From contig CAWABB010000001.1 in NCBI GenBank assembly GCA_963780165.1, forward strand, positions 2,108,001 to 2,172,000: a stretch of DNA of 64,000 nt. Direction: 5' to 3'. Each line of letters opens with the position of its first letter. The first letter of the stretch is position 1. Position numbers and translations under genes: made by a program. Under the pieces are notes generated by a model. The model searched no databases. It saw only the letters and a list, made by a program, of their open reading frames with translations, and was not told the DNA's origin. Shown one piece after another: positions 21,125-30,604 of the stretch. This DNA comes from CAWABB01 sp963780165. GTDB taxonomy: Bacteria > Bacteroidota > Ignavibacteria > UBA10030 > UBA6906.

Positions 21125-21199
21125 GCCGGCTACCTGAACGTGAGCGTGTATGTCGGTCCTGCGGGGGGTGCCGGCCGGAGAAACCGCGTCGACGCGCCC

Positions 21200-22630
21200 C
21201 TATGCCTCTGTGCCTGTGAGAGTGACCGCCGTCTCATGGATCAGCGACCAGGCGCGATCCACGTGGCGCTGCTGAACGTTCGTCTGGCCGATCACCATGC
21301 GGATCGCAAAGGCGCCGTGCAGACGCGTGTGCGTCATATAGAGCGACCCCGTGGCGTTGATCCGCTCGAGAAGCTCGGCGTTGAACGCATCGATTGCGGC
21401 AGGGTCGGTCATGCCGGGGGGGACATATCGGAAGCAGATGGTGTTGAGCGGCACAGGCGCCAGCAGTTCGAACCCGGACTGTCGCCGGATCTCCCCGGCG
21501 AGTTGCTGCGCCATCCGGATGTCGCGCCTGACCTTCTCCTGGATGCCGGAGACGCCGAAGGAGCGGAGCACGAACCAGAGCTTGAGGGCCCGAAACCTGC
21601 GACCGAGCTGAATTCCCCAGTCGCGATAGTTGTCGACGGCTCCTGTACCGACGGTCTTGAGATATTCGGGGAGGATCTCAAAGGTCCGAACGAGCGGAGT
21701 CGGGTCGCGGACGAAATAGGCCGAGCAGTCGAAGTTGGTCATCATCCACTTGTGCGGGTTGATGACGAATGTGTCCGCGTACTCCAACCCGTCGCTCATC
21801 CAGCGCATCTCGGGGAGCACCAGCGCGGTGCCCGCAAATGCGGCGTCGACATGCAACCAGACGTTGTGGCGCCTGCAGATCTCGCCGATCGGACGGAGCG
21901 GGTCAATCGCAGTGGAACCTGTCGTCCCCAGGGCGGCGACGACGCACAGCGGGGTCAATCCCGCGCGGATATCTGCGGTGATCGCTTCCTCGAGCAGATC
22001 CGGCCTGAGGGCGAACGCGTCGTCTACAGGAACCTTCCGGAGGTTCTCCTTCCCGATCCCAGCGATCTTGATCCCTTTCTCGATAGAGGAGTGGGTCTCC
22101 GTGGAGCAGTAGGCCGTGAAGTGCGGTGCGCCGGCAAACCCCCGCTCGTTGATGCGGAAGTCCGACCGGGCCTCGCGTGCGCTCAGGATGGAGCAGAGCG
22201 TGGCGGTGGATGCCGTGTCCTGGATGACGCCCCGCCACGAGGAGGGCAGGCCGAGCATCTGTCCCAGCCACCCCATCATGCGCTCCTCGAGCTCGGTCGC
22301 GGCCGGAGAGGTCACCCAGCTCATACATTGCGCACCCAGCGTCGCCGTGAGCATCTCAGCGAGGACCGACGGAGGGCTGGTGTTTGCCGGAAAGTATGCG
22401 AAGAAGGAAGGGTGTTGCCAGTGTGTCATCCCGGGGAGAATGACGCGCTTGAAATCCTCGAAGATGTCGGTGAAGGACTCGGGTTGTTCGGGAGGCTCTG
22501 CCGGGAGCTTGTCGAGGATCTCCTTCGGCCGGACATGGGAGCGCACCGGGTAGGAGCGCACGGACTCCATATAGTCGGCCATCCAGTCTACGAGATCATG
22601 CGCATGCGTGCGAAACTCGTCCGGCGTCAT
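21200..22630 (-). CDS. PLP-dependent group II amino acid decarboxylase
   Basis: 476 residues from the ATG at 22630 (AAGG upstream, 10 nt after the Lon-type gene). The PLP lysine is in INPHKWMMTNFDCSAYFV, preceded by WLHVDAAFAG with the pyridine-binding Asp. The N-terminal THWQHPSFFAYFPANTSPPS and EERMMGWLGQMLGLP are characteristic of aromatic-L-amino-acid/tyrosine/tryptophan decarboxylases. The substrate (Phe, Tyr, Trp, DOPA or His) cannot be assigned from motifs alone. Confidence 0.92.
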   Translation of the reverse strand: MTPDEFRTHAHDLVDWMADYMESVRSYPVRSHVRPKEILDKLPAEPPEQPESFTDIFEDFKRVILPGMTHWQHPSFFAYFPANTSPPSVLAEMLTATLGAQCMSWVTSPAATELEERMMGWLGQMLGLPSSWRGVIQDTASTATLCSILSAREARSDFRINERGFAGAPHFTAYCSTETHSSIEKGIKIAGIGKENLRKVPVDDAFALRPDLLEEAITADIRAGLTPLCVVAALGTTGSTAIDPLRPIGEICRRHNVWLHVDAAFAGTALVLPEMRWMSDGLEYADTFVINPHKWMMTNFDCSAYFVRDPTPLVRTFEILPEYLKTVGTGAVDNYRDWGIQLGRRFRALKLWFVLRSFGVSGIQEKVRRDIRMAQQLAGEIRRQSGFELLAPVPLNTICFRYVPPGMTDPAAIDAFNAELLERINATGSLYMTHTRLHGAFAIRMVIGQTNVQQRHVDRAWSLIHETAVTLTGTEA

Positions 22631-22640
22631 GGCCTTGCCG

Positions 22641-25118
22641 CTACTTTTTGTCCTGCTTCTTCCCCGCCCGCGCAAAATGCTTCAGCCGTTCGTCGACCAG
22701 CGCGTACACGCTCTTCGGGGTAAACCCGGTGCGCGTGCGCTGTCCGGCGGGCCGGCCCGTCAGGAGTTCGATCCCCTCGGCGATCGTGCCCACGGCGTAG
22801 ATGGAGAACTTCCCCGCCCGCACGGCATCTACCACGTCGTGACGGAGCATCAGGTCCTGGATGTTCTGCTTCGGGATGAGGACCCCCTGCGTGCCCGTCA
22901 GGCCCCGGGCGTGGCAGACGTCGAAGAACCCTTCGATCTTCAGGTTGACTCCGCCAATCGGCTGGATCTCTCCATGCTGGTTCACCGAGCCCGTGACAGC
23001 GAGGTCCTGCCGCAGCGGGAGGTCGGAGAGGCTCGAGAGCACTGCGTACACTTCCGTGGAGGAAGCGCTGTCGCCGTCGACGCCGGAGTACGACTGCTCG
23101 AACGCGATGCTCGCGCTGAGGTCCAGCGGGTGGTGCTGTGCGAAGATGCTCCGGAGGAACCCGCTGAGGATCAGCACCCCCTTGTTATGCGAGGGGCCGC
23201 TCATCGCGGACTCGCGCTCGATGTTGATGATGCCGGCTTTGCCCATGGACGTCTTCGCGGTGATACGTGAAGGCTTGCCGAACTCGTACTCGCCCATGTT
23301 GTAGACCGACAGGCCGTTGACCTGGCCGATCACCGATCCCTGCGTATCGATCATGATCGAACCGTCATCGATCATCTCCTGGATCTTCTCTTCGACCAGG
23401 CGCACGCGTTCGATCCGCTCGTCGATGGCCTTCCGCACATGGGTGCGCGTCACGCTTGCGGCGCCATCGCGGGCCGTCCAGTAGCTCGCCTCACGCAGCA
23501 CGTCGGCGAGGATAGAGAATCGAGTGGAGAGCTTGTTCTGCCTGCCGGAGAGGCGGACGCCATACTCGATCACCTCGGCCACAGCCGCCATATCGAACGA
23601 GAGGAGGTGCTCCTGGTCGCAGAGGGCCTTGATGAATGACAGGTAGCTCTGGATCGAGGTCGGGTTGTTCGGCATTTCACTGTCGAAATCCGCGCGGATC
23701 TTGAAGATTTCGCGGAAGTCCTCGTCCATCCCGTACAGCAGATGATAAATATACGGGTCGCCGATCATGATGACCTTCACGTTCAGCTTGATCGGCTCGG
23801 GCTTCAGCGCGGAGGTGCCGCCGAGGAGGCCGATCTCGATCGGCTGGATTTCGATTTCGCGGTTGCGCAGAACGCGCTTGAGCATCGTCCAGACCCCCGG
23901 CTCGGTCAGCGCATCCAGGGCGTCCAGGACCAGATACCCTCCGTCAGCCTTCAGGAGCGAACCGGCCTTGATGCGGGTAAAGTCGGTGCGCCAGACGCCG
24001 TTGCGGTCCACGACGCGCTCGATCGTCCCGAAGATGTTCTTGTAGCGGGGGTTACGCTCCATGATGACGGGAACACCCTGCTCGGTGCTGTTGTCAACGA
24101 TGACGTTGACCTCGAACTCGATGAAGGCGTCCTCTTCCTTCGGGAGCGGGATGCCGAGCATGGAGGATGGCTGTTCCTCGCGCTGCTGGAAGCGGCTCAG
24201 ATTGTCGACGATGTTCTTCTCGAGCTCGACGAGGAACTCCTGGAGCCGGTCGTTCGGGTACCGCGTCCGGATGTCCTGCAGCAGCTCCTCGACCACAGGG
24301 ACAACGATCTTGTGATTGAGGTCCTCGATCGATTTCTTCGCGCGCCGTTCGATGTTCCGCATTTCGCGCATGACGCGGTCCATCTGTGCCTCGAGATCGG
24401 CGTGCTGGGCCAGCACGGCCTGCAGTTCGTCCCTGGTGATCTCTCCGCTCTCGGCCCGGCCGTGCATCTGGTCCAGCCCGACCGGGTTCCCCTCGACGAC
24501 GGGTGCGATCTCCGGGCGTGTACTGGCGGCTCCCTGCACCTGGACCACTTCGAAGCCCTTGGATTTCACCTTCTTCTCGAAGTCCTTCAGGACACTGCGC
24601 TGCCGCTCCTGGAAATGATCCAGCGTCGCCTTTCGCTGTTCGATATAGCGTCGGCTCTCGAAAACAGCCGGAATGCTTTTCTGGAGTTCCGCGAGCAGCG
24701 ACGCCATGTCTTGCTTCAGCTGAGCGCCCTGGCCGGCGGGGACCATCACGGCCACCGGTGCGTCGGGATCGCGGAAGTTGTGGAGGTAACACTTGTCCGT
24801 CAGATCGACGTGCCGCCGGGCCGCCTCGAGCAGCATGCGTTTGATGGTGGCCGTTTTTCCCGTTCCCGGGAGGCCCGTCACGAAGATGTTGTAGCCGTAG
24901 TGGCGCATCTCCATGCCGACCTGCAGCGCGCGGAGGGCCCGGTCCTGCCCGATGATCTCGCGGAGGGGCCTGACGTCTCCCATGCTCGAGATCCCCAGCG
25001 CGGCGGGGGTGCACACCCAGCGCAGCGCCTTCGTAGGGACCGCAAATCTGGCTGGGCCGCCCCGTGGCCGGCGGGAGCGGCTGGCTGTTCTGGCGGGCGT
25101 GCGACGGGTCTGTTTCAT
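22641..25118 (-). CDS. Lon-related ATP-dependent protease (AAA+, LonB-like)
   Basis: 825 residues. The Walker A motif is in VTGLPGTGKTATIKRML near residue 80. A long helical insertion (about 150-290) contains charged coiled-coil-like sequence. Walker B and the sensor regions follow around GGYLVLDALDAL. The C-terminal S16 protease domain has the dyad Ser in YSGVDGDSASSTEVYAVLSS and the Lys in IQPIGGVNLKIEGFF. The architecture matches the Lon-related putative proteases, which are distinct from classical LonA (no Lon N-terminal substrate-binding domain). Located after rodA with a 16-nt gap. Confidence 0.92.
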   Translation of the reverse strand: MKQTRRTPARTASRSRRPRGGPARFAVPTKALRWVCTPAALGISSMGDVRPLREIIGQDRALRALQVGMEMRHYGYNIFVTGLPGTGKTATIKRMLLEAARRHVDLTDKCYLHNFRDPDAPVAVMVPAGQGAQLKQDMASLLAELQKSIPAVFESRRYIEQRKATLDHFQERQRSVLKDFEKKVKSKGFEVVQVQGAASTRPEIAPVVEGNPVGLDQMHGRAESGEITRDELQAVLAQHADLEAQMDRVMREMRNIERRAKKSIEDLNHKIVVPVVEELLQDIRTRYPNDRLQEFLVELEKNIVDNLSRFQQREEQPSSMLGIPLPKEEDAFIEFEVNVIVDNSTEQGVPVIMERNPRYKNIFGTIERVVDRNGVWRTDFTRIKAGSLLKADGGYLVLDALDALTEPGVWTMLKRVLRNREIEIQPIEIGLLGGTSALKPEPIKLNVKVIMIGDPYIYHLLYGMDEDFREIFKIRADFDSEMPNNPTSIQSYLSFIKALCDQEHLLSFDMAAVAEVIEYGVRLSGRQNKLSTRFSILADVLREASYWTARDGAASVTRTHVRKAIDERIERVRLVEEKIQEMIDDGSIMIDTQGSVIGQVNGLSVYNMGEYEFGKPSRITAKTSMGKAGIINIERESAMSGPSHNKGVLILSGFLRSIFAQHHPLDLSASIAFEQSYSGVDGDSASSTEVYAVLSSLSDLPLRQDLAVTGSVNQHGEIQPIGGVNLKIEGFFDVCHARGLTGTQGVLIPKQNIQDLMLRHDVVDAVRAGKFSIYAVGTIAEGIELLTGRPAGQRTRTGFTPKSVYALVDERLKHFARAGKKQDKK

Positions 25119-25134
25119 GCGAGGGATCCGCTGA

Positions 25135-26352
25135 TCAATGGGCTTTTCTGTTTGCGTACAGGTTCATCAGGATGCCGACCATCGCCATGGAGGCCAACAG
25201 GGCGGAACCGCCGTAGCTGAGGAACGGCAGCGGCACGCCGATCACCGGAAGCAGGCCGACCGCCATCCCGATGTTGATGATCGCGTGAATACCGATGATG
25301 CCGAAGAAGCCGATGGCCGTGAAGCTTGCGAACCGGCTGTTGACCGTGGAGGCGATCGAGACGCAGCGTGCGAGGAGCAGCGCGAAGAGCGCGAGCACGA
25401 CGGTCGCGCCGAGGAACCCGAACTCCTCGCCAGGGACGCAGAAGATGAAGTCGGTCCACTGTTCGGGGATGAAGTTCAGCTGGGTTTGCGAGCCCTGGAG
25501 GTACCCTTTCCCGAACAGCCCGCCCGATCCGATCGCCACCTTGGATTGAAGGATGTTGTAGCCGGCGCCGAGCGGATCGGCATTCGGGTCAAGGAATGTT
25601 GCAATGCGTTTCTGCTGGTACGGCTTCAGGCGGTCATAGATGACCTGCACCGAGAGGCCGCCGAGCGTGGTGACGGCGAAGACGATTGCTGCAGCGAGGC
25701 GGTTCTCCTTCGAGAAGAACAGGAGGGCGCCGACGGCGACGAGCGCAATCAGAAACGGCGTGGTTCCGAGCAGGGCGGCGATGGCGACGAGACCCGGTGC
25801 CAACAACGCGAGAAGCACGAACCGCGTGGCGCCGCCCCAGAACAGGATCGGGAAGAGCAGGCCGAGAAAGATGATGGCCGTTCCCGTGTCAGGCTGCAGC
25901 ATGATCAGCACGACGGGAGCCAGCACGATCGCGGCGGCGACCCCGAAGTCCTTGATGTTCCCGAGCGAGACGTTCGGTCGGCTGAGATACGACGCCAGCG
26001 CGAGGACTGTGGTGATCTTGGCGAACTCGGCCGGCTGCAGGCGAAATGCTCCGAAGTTGAACCAGCTTGTGGACCCGGACACGGTCCGGCCGATCACGAG
26101 CACCGCGATCAGCAGGGCGATGGTGAGACCGTATGCCGGGAAGGAGACGGCCTGAAGAAGGCGGAAGGGGAGAAGGACCGCGAACAGCAGAACGAGCACC
26201 CCGACCCCTGCCCAGGTCAGCTGTTTATAGAAGATGGCCGACGCGCGCGCATCGTAGGTGGCGCTGTAGATCGACACCAGCCCGATGGCGACGAGCGCAA
26301 TCGCGATCGCAAACGTTTTGAGGTCGAAGAATTCGCCGATGATCTTGCTCAC
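25135..26352 (-). CDS. rodA: Rod shape-determining protein RodA
   Basis: 405 residues from a GTG at 26352. This start has GAGGAG upstream and forms a GTGA overlap with the mrdA stop, so the longer open frame is rejected. It has about ten membrane helices with the SEDS signatures STSWFNFGAFRLQPAEFAK, VLIMLQPDTGTAIIFLGLL, IPEQWTDFIFCVPGEEFGFL and VGLLPVIGVPLPFLSYGGSA. RodA is the peptidoglycan glycosyltransferase of the elongation machinery and works with the PBP2 encoded just upstream. Confidence 0.97.
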   Translation of the reverse strand: MSKIIGEFFDLKTFAIAIALVAIGLVSIYSATYDARASAIFYKQLTWAGVGVLVLLFAVLLPFRLLQAVSFPAYGLTIALLIAVLVIGRTVSGSTSWFNFGAFRLQPAEFAKITTVLALASYLSRPNVSLGNIKDFGVAAAIVLAPVVLIMLQPDTGTAIIFLGLLFPILFWGGATRFVLLALLAPGLVAIAALLGTTPFLIALVAVGALLFFSKENRLAAAIVFAVTTLGGLSVQVIYDRLKPYQQKRIATFLDPNADPLGAGYNILQSKVAIGSGGLFGKGYLQGSQTQLNFIPEQWTDFIFCVPGEEFGFLGATVVLALFALLLARCVSIASTVNSRFASFTAIGFFGIIGIHAIINIGMAVGLLPVIGVPLPFLSYGGSALLASMAMVGILMNLYANRKAH

Positions 26353-28193
26353 CGTCTCTCCTCTGCTGCCGCGATCGGACGTGGCGGCCTGGAGGCCGGC
26401 GGCGTGCCACCCGGCTGCGTCTCTGTCGGCGGGAGAATGCGGCGGAGATACCGCTCCATGCATTTCCCCGCTACGGGGGCCGCAAACGATCCTCCGAATC
26501 CCGCATTCTCGATCAGGACTGCCATCGCGATGCGCGGGTTATCGAACGGGGCGAACCCGACATACCACGCGTGGTCCTTGCCGTGGGGGTTCTGCGCCGT
26601 GCCGGTCTTCCCGGCTGCTTCCACTCCCTGGATGCGCGCCATTCCACCTGTACCGCCCGGCTCCTGCACCACGCGCCGCATCCCCTCGCGCACGATATCC
26701 CATGACCGCGGTGAAATCTTCAGCATTCGGGTCTGGAACAGGACGGTGTCGATGCTGTTGTGCTGACGGTCGACGACCGCGCGAACGGTATGGGGCTGAT
26801 GGTACGCCCCCCTGTTCGCGAGGACCATCGCGTACGCGGCCATCTGGAGCGGGGTGACGCCGAGTTCTCCCTGCCCGATGCCGAGGCTCGGCAGGTAACC
26901 GCGCGTCCAGCCGTTGACGCCATACCGCCGGTTCATGAAGGCCGTCGAGGGCATGAGCCCCGGGCTCTCTTCAAGAATATCCATGCCGGTCAGCTTGCCG
27001 AACCCGAACCGTGAGCCCATTTCCGACCAGGCGTCAAGACCGACCTTCATCATGAGCTGGTAATAATAGACATTGCACGATCTCTGGATCGACTCGATCA
27101 TATCGGTCGATCCGTGCACATGGAGATCTTTGAAGACCTTGTTGCCGAGCCTGAAGGAGCCGCCGCAGCTGACGCGCCAGCCGGGCTGCACGACGTTGTT
27201 CTCGAGCGCGGCCAGGGCCAGGATCATCTTGAAGGTCGAGCCCGGAGGGTAGCGCGTGAGTGTGGCGCGGTTGAACAGAGGGTGTGTCGGGTTGGCGTTG
27301 AGGGATCGCCAGAGATCGGGCGAGGTCACTCCGCTGAAGATGCCCAGGTCGTAGTCGGGCTTGCTGACCATCGCAAGGATGCCGCCGTCCGCCGGATCGA
27401 TGGCCACCACCGCGCCCGCACGGTCGGTCAACAGGGATTCCGCGAAGGCCTGGAGATCGGCGTCGAATGTCAGGAGAAGATCCTGACCGTCTACGGCCGG
27501 GAGGTCCTGCCGTCCGTTGTCGAAGCTGCCGACCACCTGACCGTGGACGTTGACGGTGCTGAACTCCGCGCCTTTGGCTCCGCGCAGCGATCGCTCGTAC
27601 TGTGCCTCGAGCCCGGTGGATCCGACCACGTCTCCCTGCTCATAGCCTTCGCCGAACTGGGCGAGCTGCCCCTCGGAAATTTCCTTCGTGTAGCCGAACA
27701 GGTGCGAGGCCCTCGCGGCGGTCGGGTAGAAACGCTTCGATTCGATCTGGTACGTGACGCCCGGGAGCGCGTCGCGCATTTCTTCGAGGGCCGAGAGCGT
27801 CTTGAAGTCGATGTCGCGTTGAATCTTGACGGGCGCGAAGCGCGAATACGCTGCTCCGCGCGCAAGGCGCTCGGCGAGGTCTGCCTTGTCGAGGCCGAGC
27901 ATATGCGCCAAGGACGGGATCGCGCGCCGGTCGAATTCGAACGGCATGATCGTCACGGTGAAAGCGGGGCGGTTGTCGACGACCAGAACGCCGTGGCGGT
28001 CGAACATCATCCCGCGCACCGGCTCGCGCGGGATGATCCGGATGCTGTTCTCTTCGGACTTCTTGCCGTATTCCTCGCGGTAGATGAGCTGGAGCTGGTA
28101 GAGCCGGCCCATCAGGACGAGGAACACCACGCCGATGAGGGCGTACAGCACCCGCCGCTTTCTGTAGACATGCAGTTCGTCGTGAAGACCCAT
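26349..28193 (-). CDS. mrdA: Penicillin-binding protein 2
   Basis: 614 residues. The N-terminal membrane anchor (VLYALIGVVFLVLMGRLYQL) is followed by the pedestal domain and a transpeptidase domain. The acyl-Ser is in TRYPPGSTFKMILALAAL (SxxK), the second motif is SCN in IQRSCNVYYYQLMMKVGL, and the third is KTGTAQNPHGKDHAWYVGFA. It crosslinks lateral-wall peptidoglycan together with RodA. Starts 6 nt after mreD. Confidence 0.97.
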   Translation of the reverse strand: MGLHDELHVYRKRRVLYALIGVVFLVLMGRLYQLQLIYREEYGKKSEENSIRIIPREPVRGMMFDRHGVLVVDNRPAFTVTIMPFEFDRRAIPSLAHMLGLDKADLAERLARGAAYSRFAPVKIQRDIDFKTLSALEEMRDALPGVTYQIESKRFYPTAARASHLFGYTKEISEGQLAQFGEGYEQGDVVGSTGLEAQYERSLRGAKGAEFSTVNVHGQVVGSFDNGRQDLPAVDGQDLLLTFDADLQAFAESLLTDRAGAVVAIDPADGGILAMVSKPDYDLGIFSGVTSPDLWRSLNANPTHPLFNRATLTRYPPGSTFKMILALAALENNVVQPGWRVSCGGSFRLGNKVFKDLHVHGSTDMIESIQRSCNVYYYQLMMKVGLDAWSEMGSRFGFGKLTGMDILEESPGLMPSTAFMNRRYGVNGWTRGYLPSLGIGQGELGVTPLQMAAYAMVLANRGAYHQPHTVRAVVDRQHNSIDTVLFQTRMLKISPRSWDIVREGMRRVVQEPGGTGGMARIQGVEAAGKTGTAQNPHGKDHAWYVGFAPFDNPRIAMAVLIENAGFGGSFAAPVAGKCMERYLRRILPPTETQPGGTPPASRPPRPIAAAEERR

Positions 28194-28199
28194 GCGCTC

Positions 28200-28688
28200 T
28201 CAGGCGTACTTGCGACCGATCCAGAACATGGGTACGAGCCCCGCGGCCGCAGTATAGAGCAGTGCCGGGAGTGCGTACCGGAGCAGAATCCACAGCCAGC
28301 TGAACCCGCTTCCCTGAAGAAAGATAACGAAATAGAGGACATTGTGCATCGCGCCGGCGAGCAGCACGATGACCGGAAACTGTGAGCCACCCAGCGTCTG
28401 GAACGTCTTGTTCTCGTTGTAGAAGTATCCCGCAAGAAAGCCGGCGACGGTCTTGGTCAGGGCCGAGAGACCCATCACGCCGTCGCCGCCGCTGAGCAGA
28501 TCAAGGGCGAGCCCGACGGAGAAGCCGGCGAGCGTTCCGGGGATCTGGCCCCTGCGGATTGCGATGCCGATCACGAGCAGGAGGGGGAGGTCCGGGACGA
28601 CGTCGCCGATCGCGATGAAGGGGACGATGGTGGTGTGCACCAGCAGGACCGCGATCATGAGGGCGATATCGACGAGGAGCGAGCGCAT
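28200..28688 (-). CDS. mreD: Rod shape-determining protein MreD
   Basis: 162 residues with five to six predicted helices (VDIALMIAVLLVHTTIVPFI, DLPLLLVIGIAIRRGQ, GTLAGFSVGLALDLLSGGDG, FPVIVLLAGAMHNVLYFVIF). G-FSVGLALDLL is the most conserved MreD stretch. Position between mreC and mrdA confirms the assignment. It is an inner-membrane component of the elongasome. Confidence 0.93.
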   Translation of the reverse strand: MRSLLVDIALMIAVLLVHTTIVPFIAIGDVVPDLPLLLVIGIAIRRGQIPGTLAGFSVGLALDLLSGGDGVMGLSALTKTVAGFLAGYFYNENKTFQTLGGSQFPVIVLLAGAMHNVLYFVIFLQGSGFSWLWILLRYALPALLYTAAAGLVPMFWIGRKYA

Positions 28689-28692
28689 GGGG

Positions 28693-29523
28693 CTATCGCT
28701 GGAATGACGCCTCGAGCGCGAGGCGAGCGGAATCGGGAAGCACCGGTATCACGAACACCTCCTCGAGCGTGGCGAAGTCGACGGCCGGTACGAGCTCGAC
28801 GGTCTGGAACAGCGAGCCTGGCACCTGGCGCGCAAGCGAGACGGTCCCGATCCGGATGCCGGGCGGGTACAGGCTGCTGTACTCGGAGGTGATCACGAGG
28901 TCCCCCGGCTGCACGTCCAGCGTCTTGGCGATGTTCCGGAGAACGAGCGTCGATCCGCCCTCCCATGCTACGATGCCGTCGGCGCGGCTGCGCTGGACTT
29001 TCCCGCTGACCCGCATATCGCGATGATACAGCAGCTGCGTGACCGCATAGCCCCGGCTGGTCGCGACCACCTTGCCGACGAGGCCCCGTTCGGTGACGAC
29101 CGGCATGAGCGGGCGGATGCCGTCGCGCTCTCCGACGTTGATCGTGATCGTATTACGGAGAAGCTGCAGGGATTTTCCGATCACCCTCGCCGCAATGTAT
29201 CGTGTGCTGCTCGTGTCCCGCAGCTCGAGCATGCGCCGGAGCCGGATGTTTTCCAGGCGCGCTTCGCGGAGGCGGTTTACTTCTTCGGAGAGCGTGAGGT
29301 TCTGCTCGCGGAGGATGCGGTTCTCTGACCGGAGGTTGAAGTAGTTGGGAACGATGCCGATGAGGTTCTGGGCACTGCCAAGAACGCCGACGGTGACGGA
29401 GCGGATGGCGCGGATCTGCGGGCGGTCGTTGGACGCGATCAGTCCGACGGACACCGTGAGCAGGATGACAAGGAGGACGTACTCTTTGAACGCGAAGAGG
29501 ATATCAATGATGCGCTTGAGCAT
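28693..29523 (-). CDS. mreC: Rod shape-determining protein MreC
   Basis: 276 residues. A single N-terminal helix (YVLLVILLTVSVGLIAS) is followed by a coiled coil (SENRILREQNLTLSEEVNRL) and the beta-barrel domain with RNTITINVGERDGIRPLMPV, GLVGKVVATSRGYAVTQLL and LQPGDLVITSEYSSLYPPGI. It is the periplasmic scaffold that activates PBP2/RodA. It lies 19 nt after mreB. Confidence 0.95.
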   Translation of the reverse strand: MLKRIIDILFAFKEYVLLVILLTVSVGLIASNDRPQIRAIRSVTVGVLGSAQNLIGIVPNYFNLRSENRILREQNLTLSEEVNRLREARLENIRLRRMLELRDTSSTRYIAARVIGKSLQLLRNTITINVGERDGIRPLMPVVTERGLVGKVVATSRGYAVTQLLYHRDMRVSGKVQRSRADGIVAWEGGSTLVLRNIAKTLDVQPGDLVITSEYSSLYPPGIRIGTVSLARQVPGSLFQTVELVPAVDFATLEEVFVIPVLPDSARLALEASFQR

Positions 29524-29542
29524 GCCCCGATTCCGCCGGTGC

Positions 29543-30568
29543 TCAGTACCGTCGGCTCTTGATCAACACCTTCGAGTAGCGCGAGAGATTCTCCAGGACT
29601 TTCCCGGTTCCCCGGACGACGGCCGTGAGAGGATCCTCGGCCACGTGCACCGGGAGGCTCGTTTCCAGCCGCAGGCGCTCATCGAGCCCCTTCAGGAGCG
29701 CGCCGCCGCCGCTCAGCATGACCCCTCGGTCCAGGATGTCCGCGGACAGCTCGGGGGGTGTGCGCTCGAGCGTCAGTTTCACGGCCTCGACGATCTGGGA
29801 GACCGGCTCGTTGAGGGCCTCGCGGATCTCGACCGAGCTCGCCTCGGTGGTCTTCGGGATGCCGTTGACGAGATCGCGGCCCTTCACTCTGATGGTGATT
29901 TCTTCCTTCAGCGGCATCGCGGATCCGACCTCGCACTTGATGGCTTCCGCGGTTCGCTCGCCAATCAGGATATTGTGGTTCTTCTTGAAGAATTGGATAA
30001 TGGCGTTGTTCATCTCGTCGCCGGCGACGCGGATCGATTCTTCGTTCACGATGCCGGAGAGGGCGATGACGGCGATCTCGGTCGTGCCCCCACCGATGTC
30101 GACGATCATGTTGCCCACGGGCGCCTCGACATCCAGCCCGACGCCGATCGCGGCAGCCATGGGCTCCGCAATGAGATGCACCTCCTTGGCGCCTGCGTGC
30201 TCGGCGGAGTCGCGCACAGCGCGCTTTTCGACTTCGGTCACGCCGCTCGGGACGCACACGACGATACGCCGGCTTGGCAGCCAGTTCGCATGGATCTTCT
30301 TGATGAATTCCCGAAGCATCCCTTCCGCGATCTCGAAATCCGCGATCACGCCGTCCTTCATCGGACGGATCGTCCGGATGTCGCGGTGCGTGCGGCCGAG
30401 CATCTCCTGGGCCTCGCGACCGATAGCCACGATCTTTTTGGTGTTCCGATCGAACGCCACGATGGACGGTTCGTTCAGGACGATCCCTTTACCCTTCATG
30501 TGAATGAGGGTGTTAGCCGTCCCGAGGTCGATCGCAAGGTCAGACGAGAAGAGTGAGAGCACGCCCAT
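29543..30568 (-). CDS. mreB: Rod shape-determining protein MreB
   Basis: 341 residues, actin fold. Phosphate 1 is SDLAIDLGTANTLIHMKGKG, then VVCVPSGVTEVEKRAV, EPMAAAIGVGLDVEAPVGNM, VDIGGGTTEIAVIALSGIV and the adenosine site MLSGGGALLKGLD. It polymerises under the inner membrane and organises cell elongation. First of the shape genes, 36 nt after purH, with no promoter recognisable in that gap. Confidence 0.98.
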   Translation of the reverse strand: MGVLSLFSSDLAIDLGTANTLIHMKGKGIVLNEPSIVAFDRNTKKIVAIGREAQEMLGRTHRDIRTIRPMKDGVIADFEIAEGMLREFIKKIHANWLPSRRIVVCVPSGVTEVEKRAVRDSAEHAGAKEVHLIAEPMAAAIGVGLDVEAPVGNMIVDIGGGTTEIAVIALSGIVNEESIRVAGDEMNNAIIQFFKKNHNILIGERTAEAIKCEVGSAMPLKEEITIRVKGRDLVNGIPKTTEASSVEIREALNEPVSQIVEAVKLTLERTPPELSADILDRGVMLSGGGALLKGLDERLRLETSLPVHVAEDPLTAVVRGTGKVLENLSRYSKVLIKSRRY

Positions 30569-30604
30569 GGGGAGAGGATCAGATATGGTGAGAATCGGTG
30601 TGAA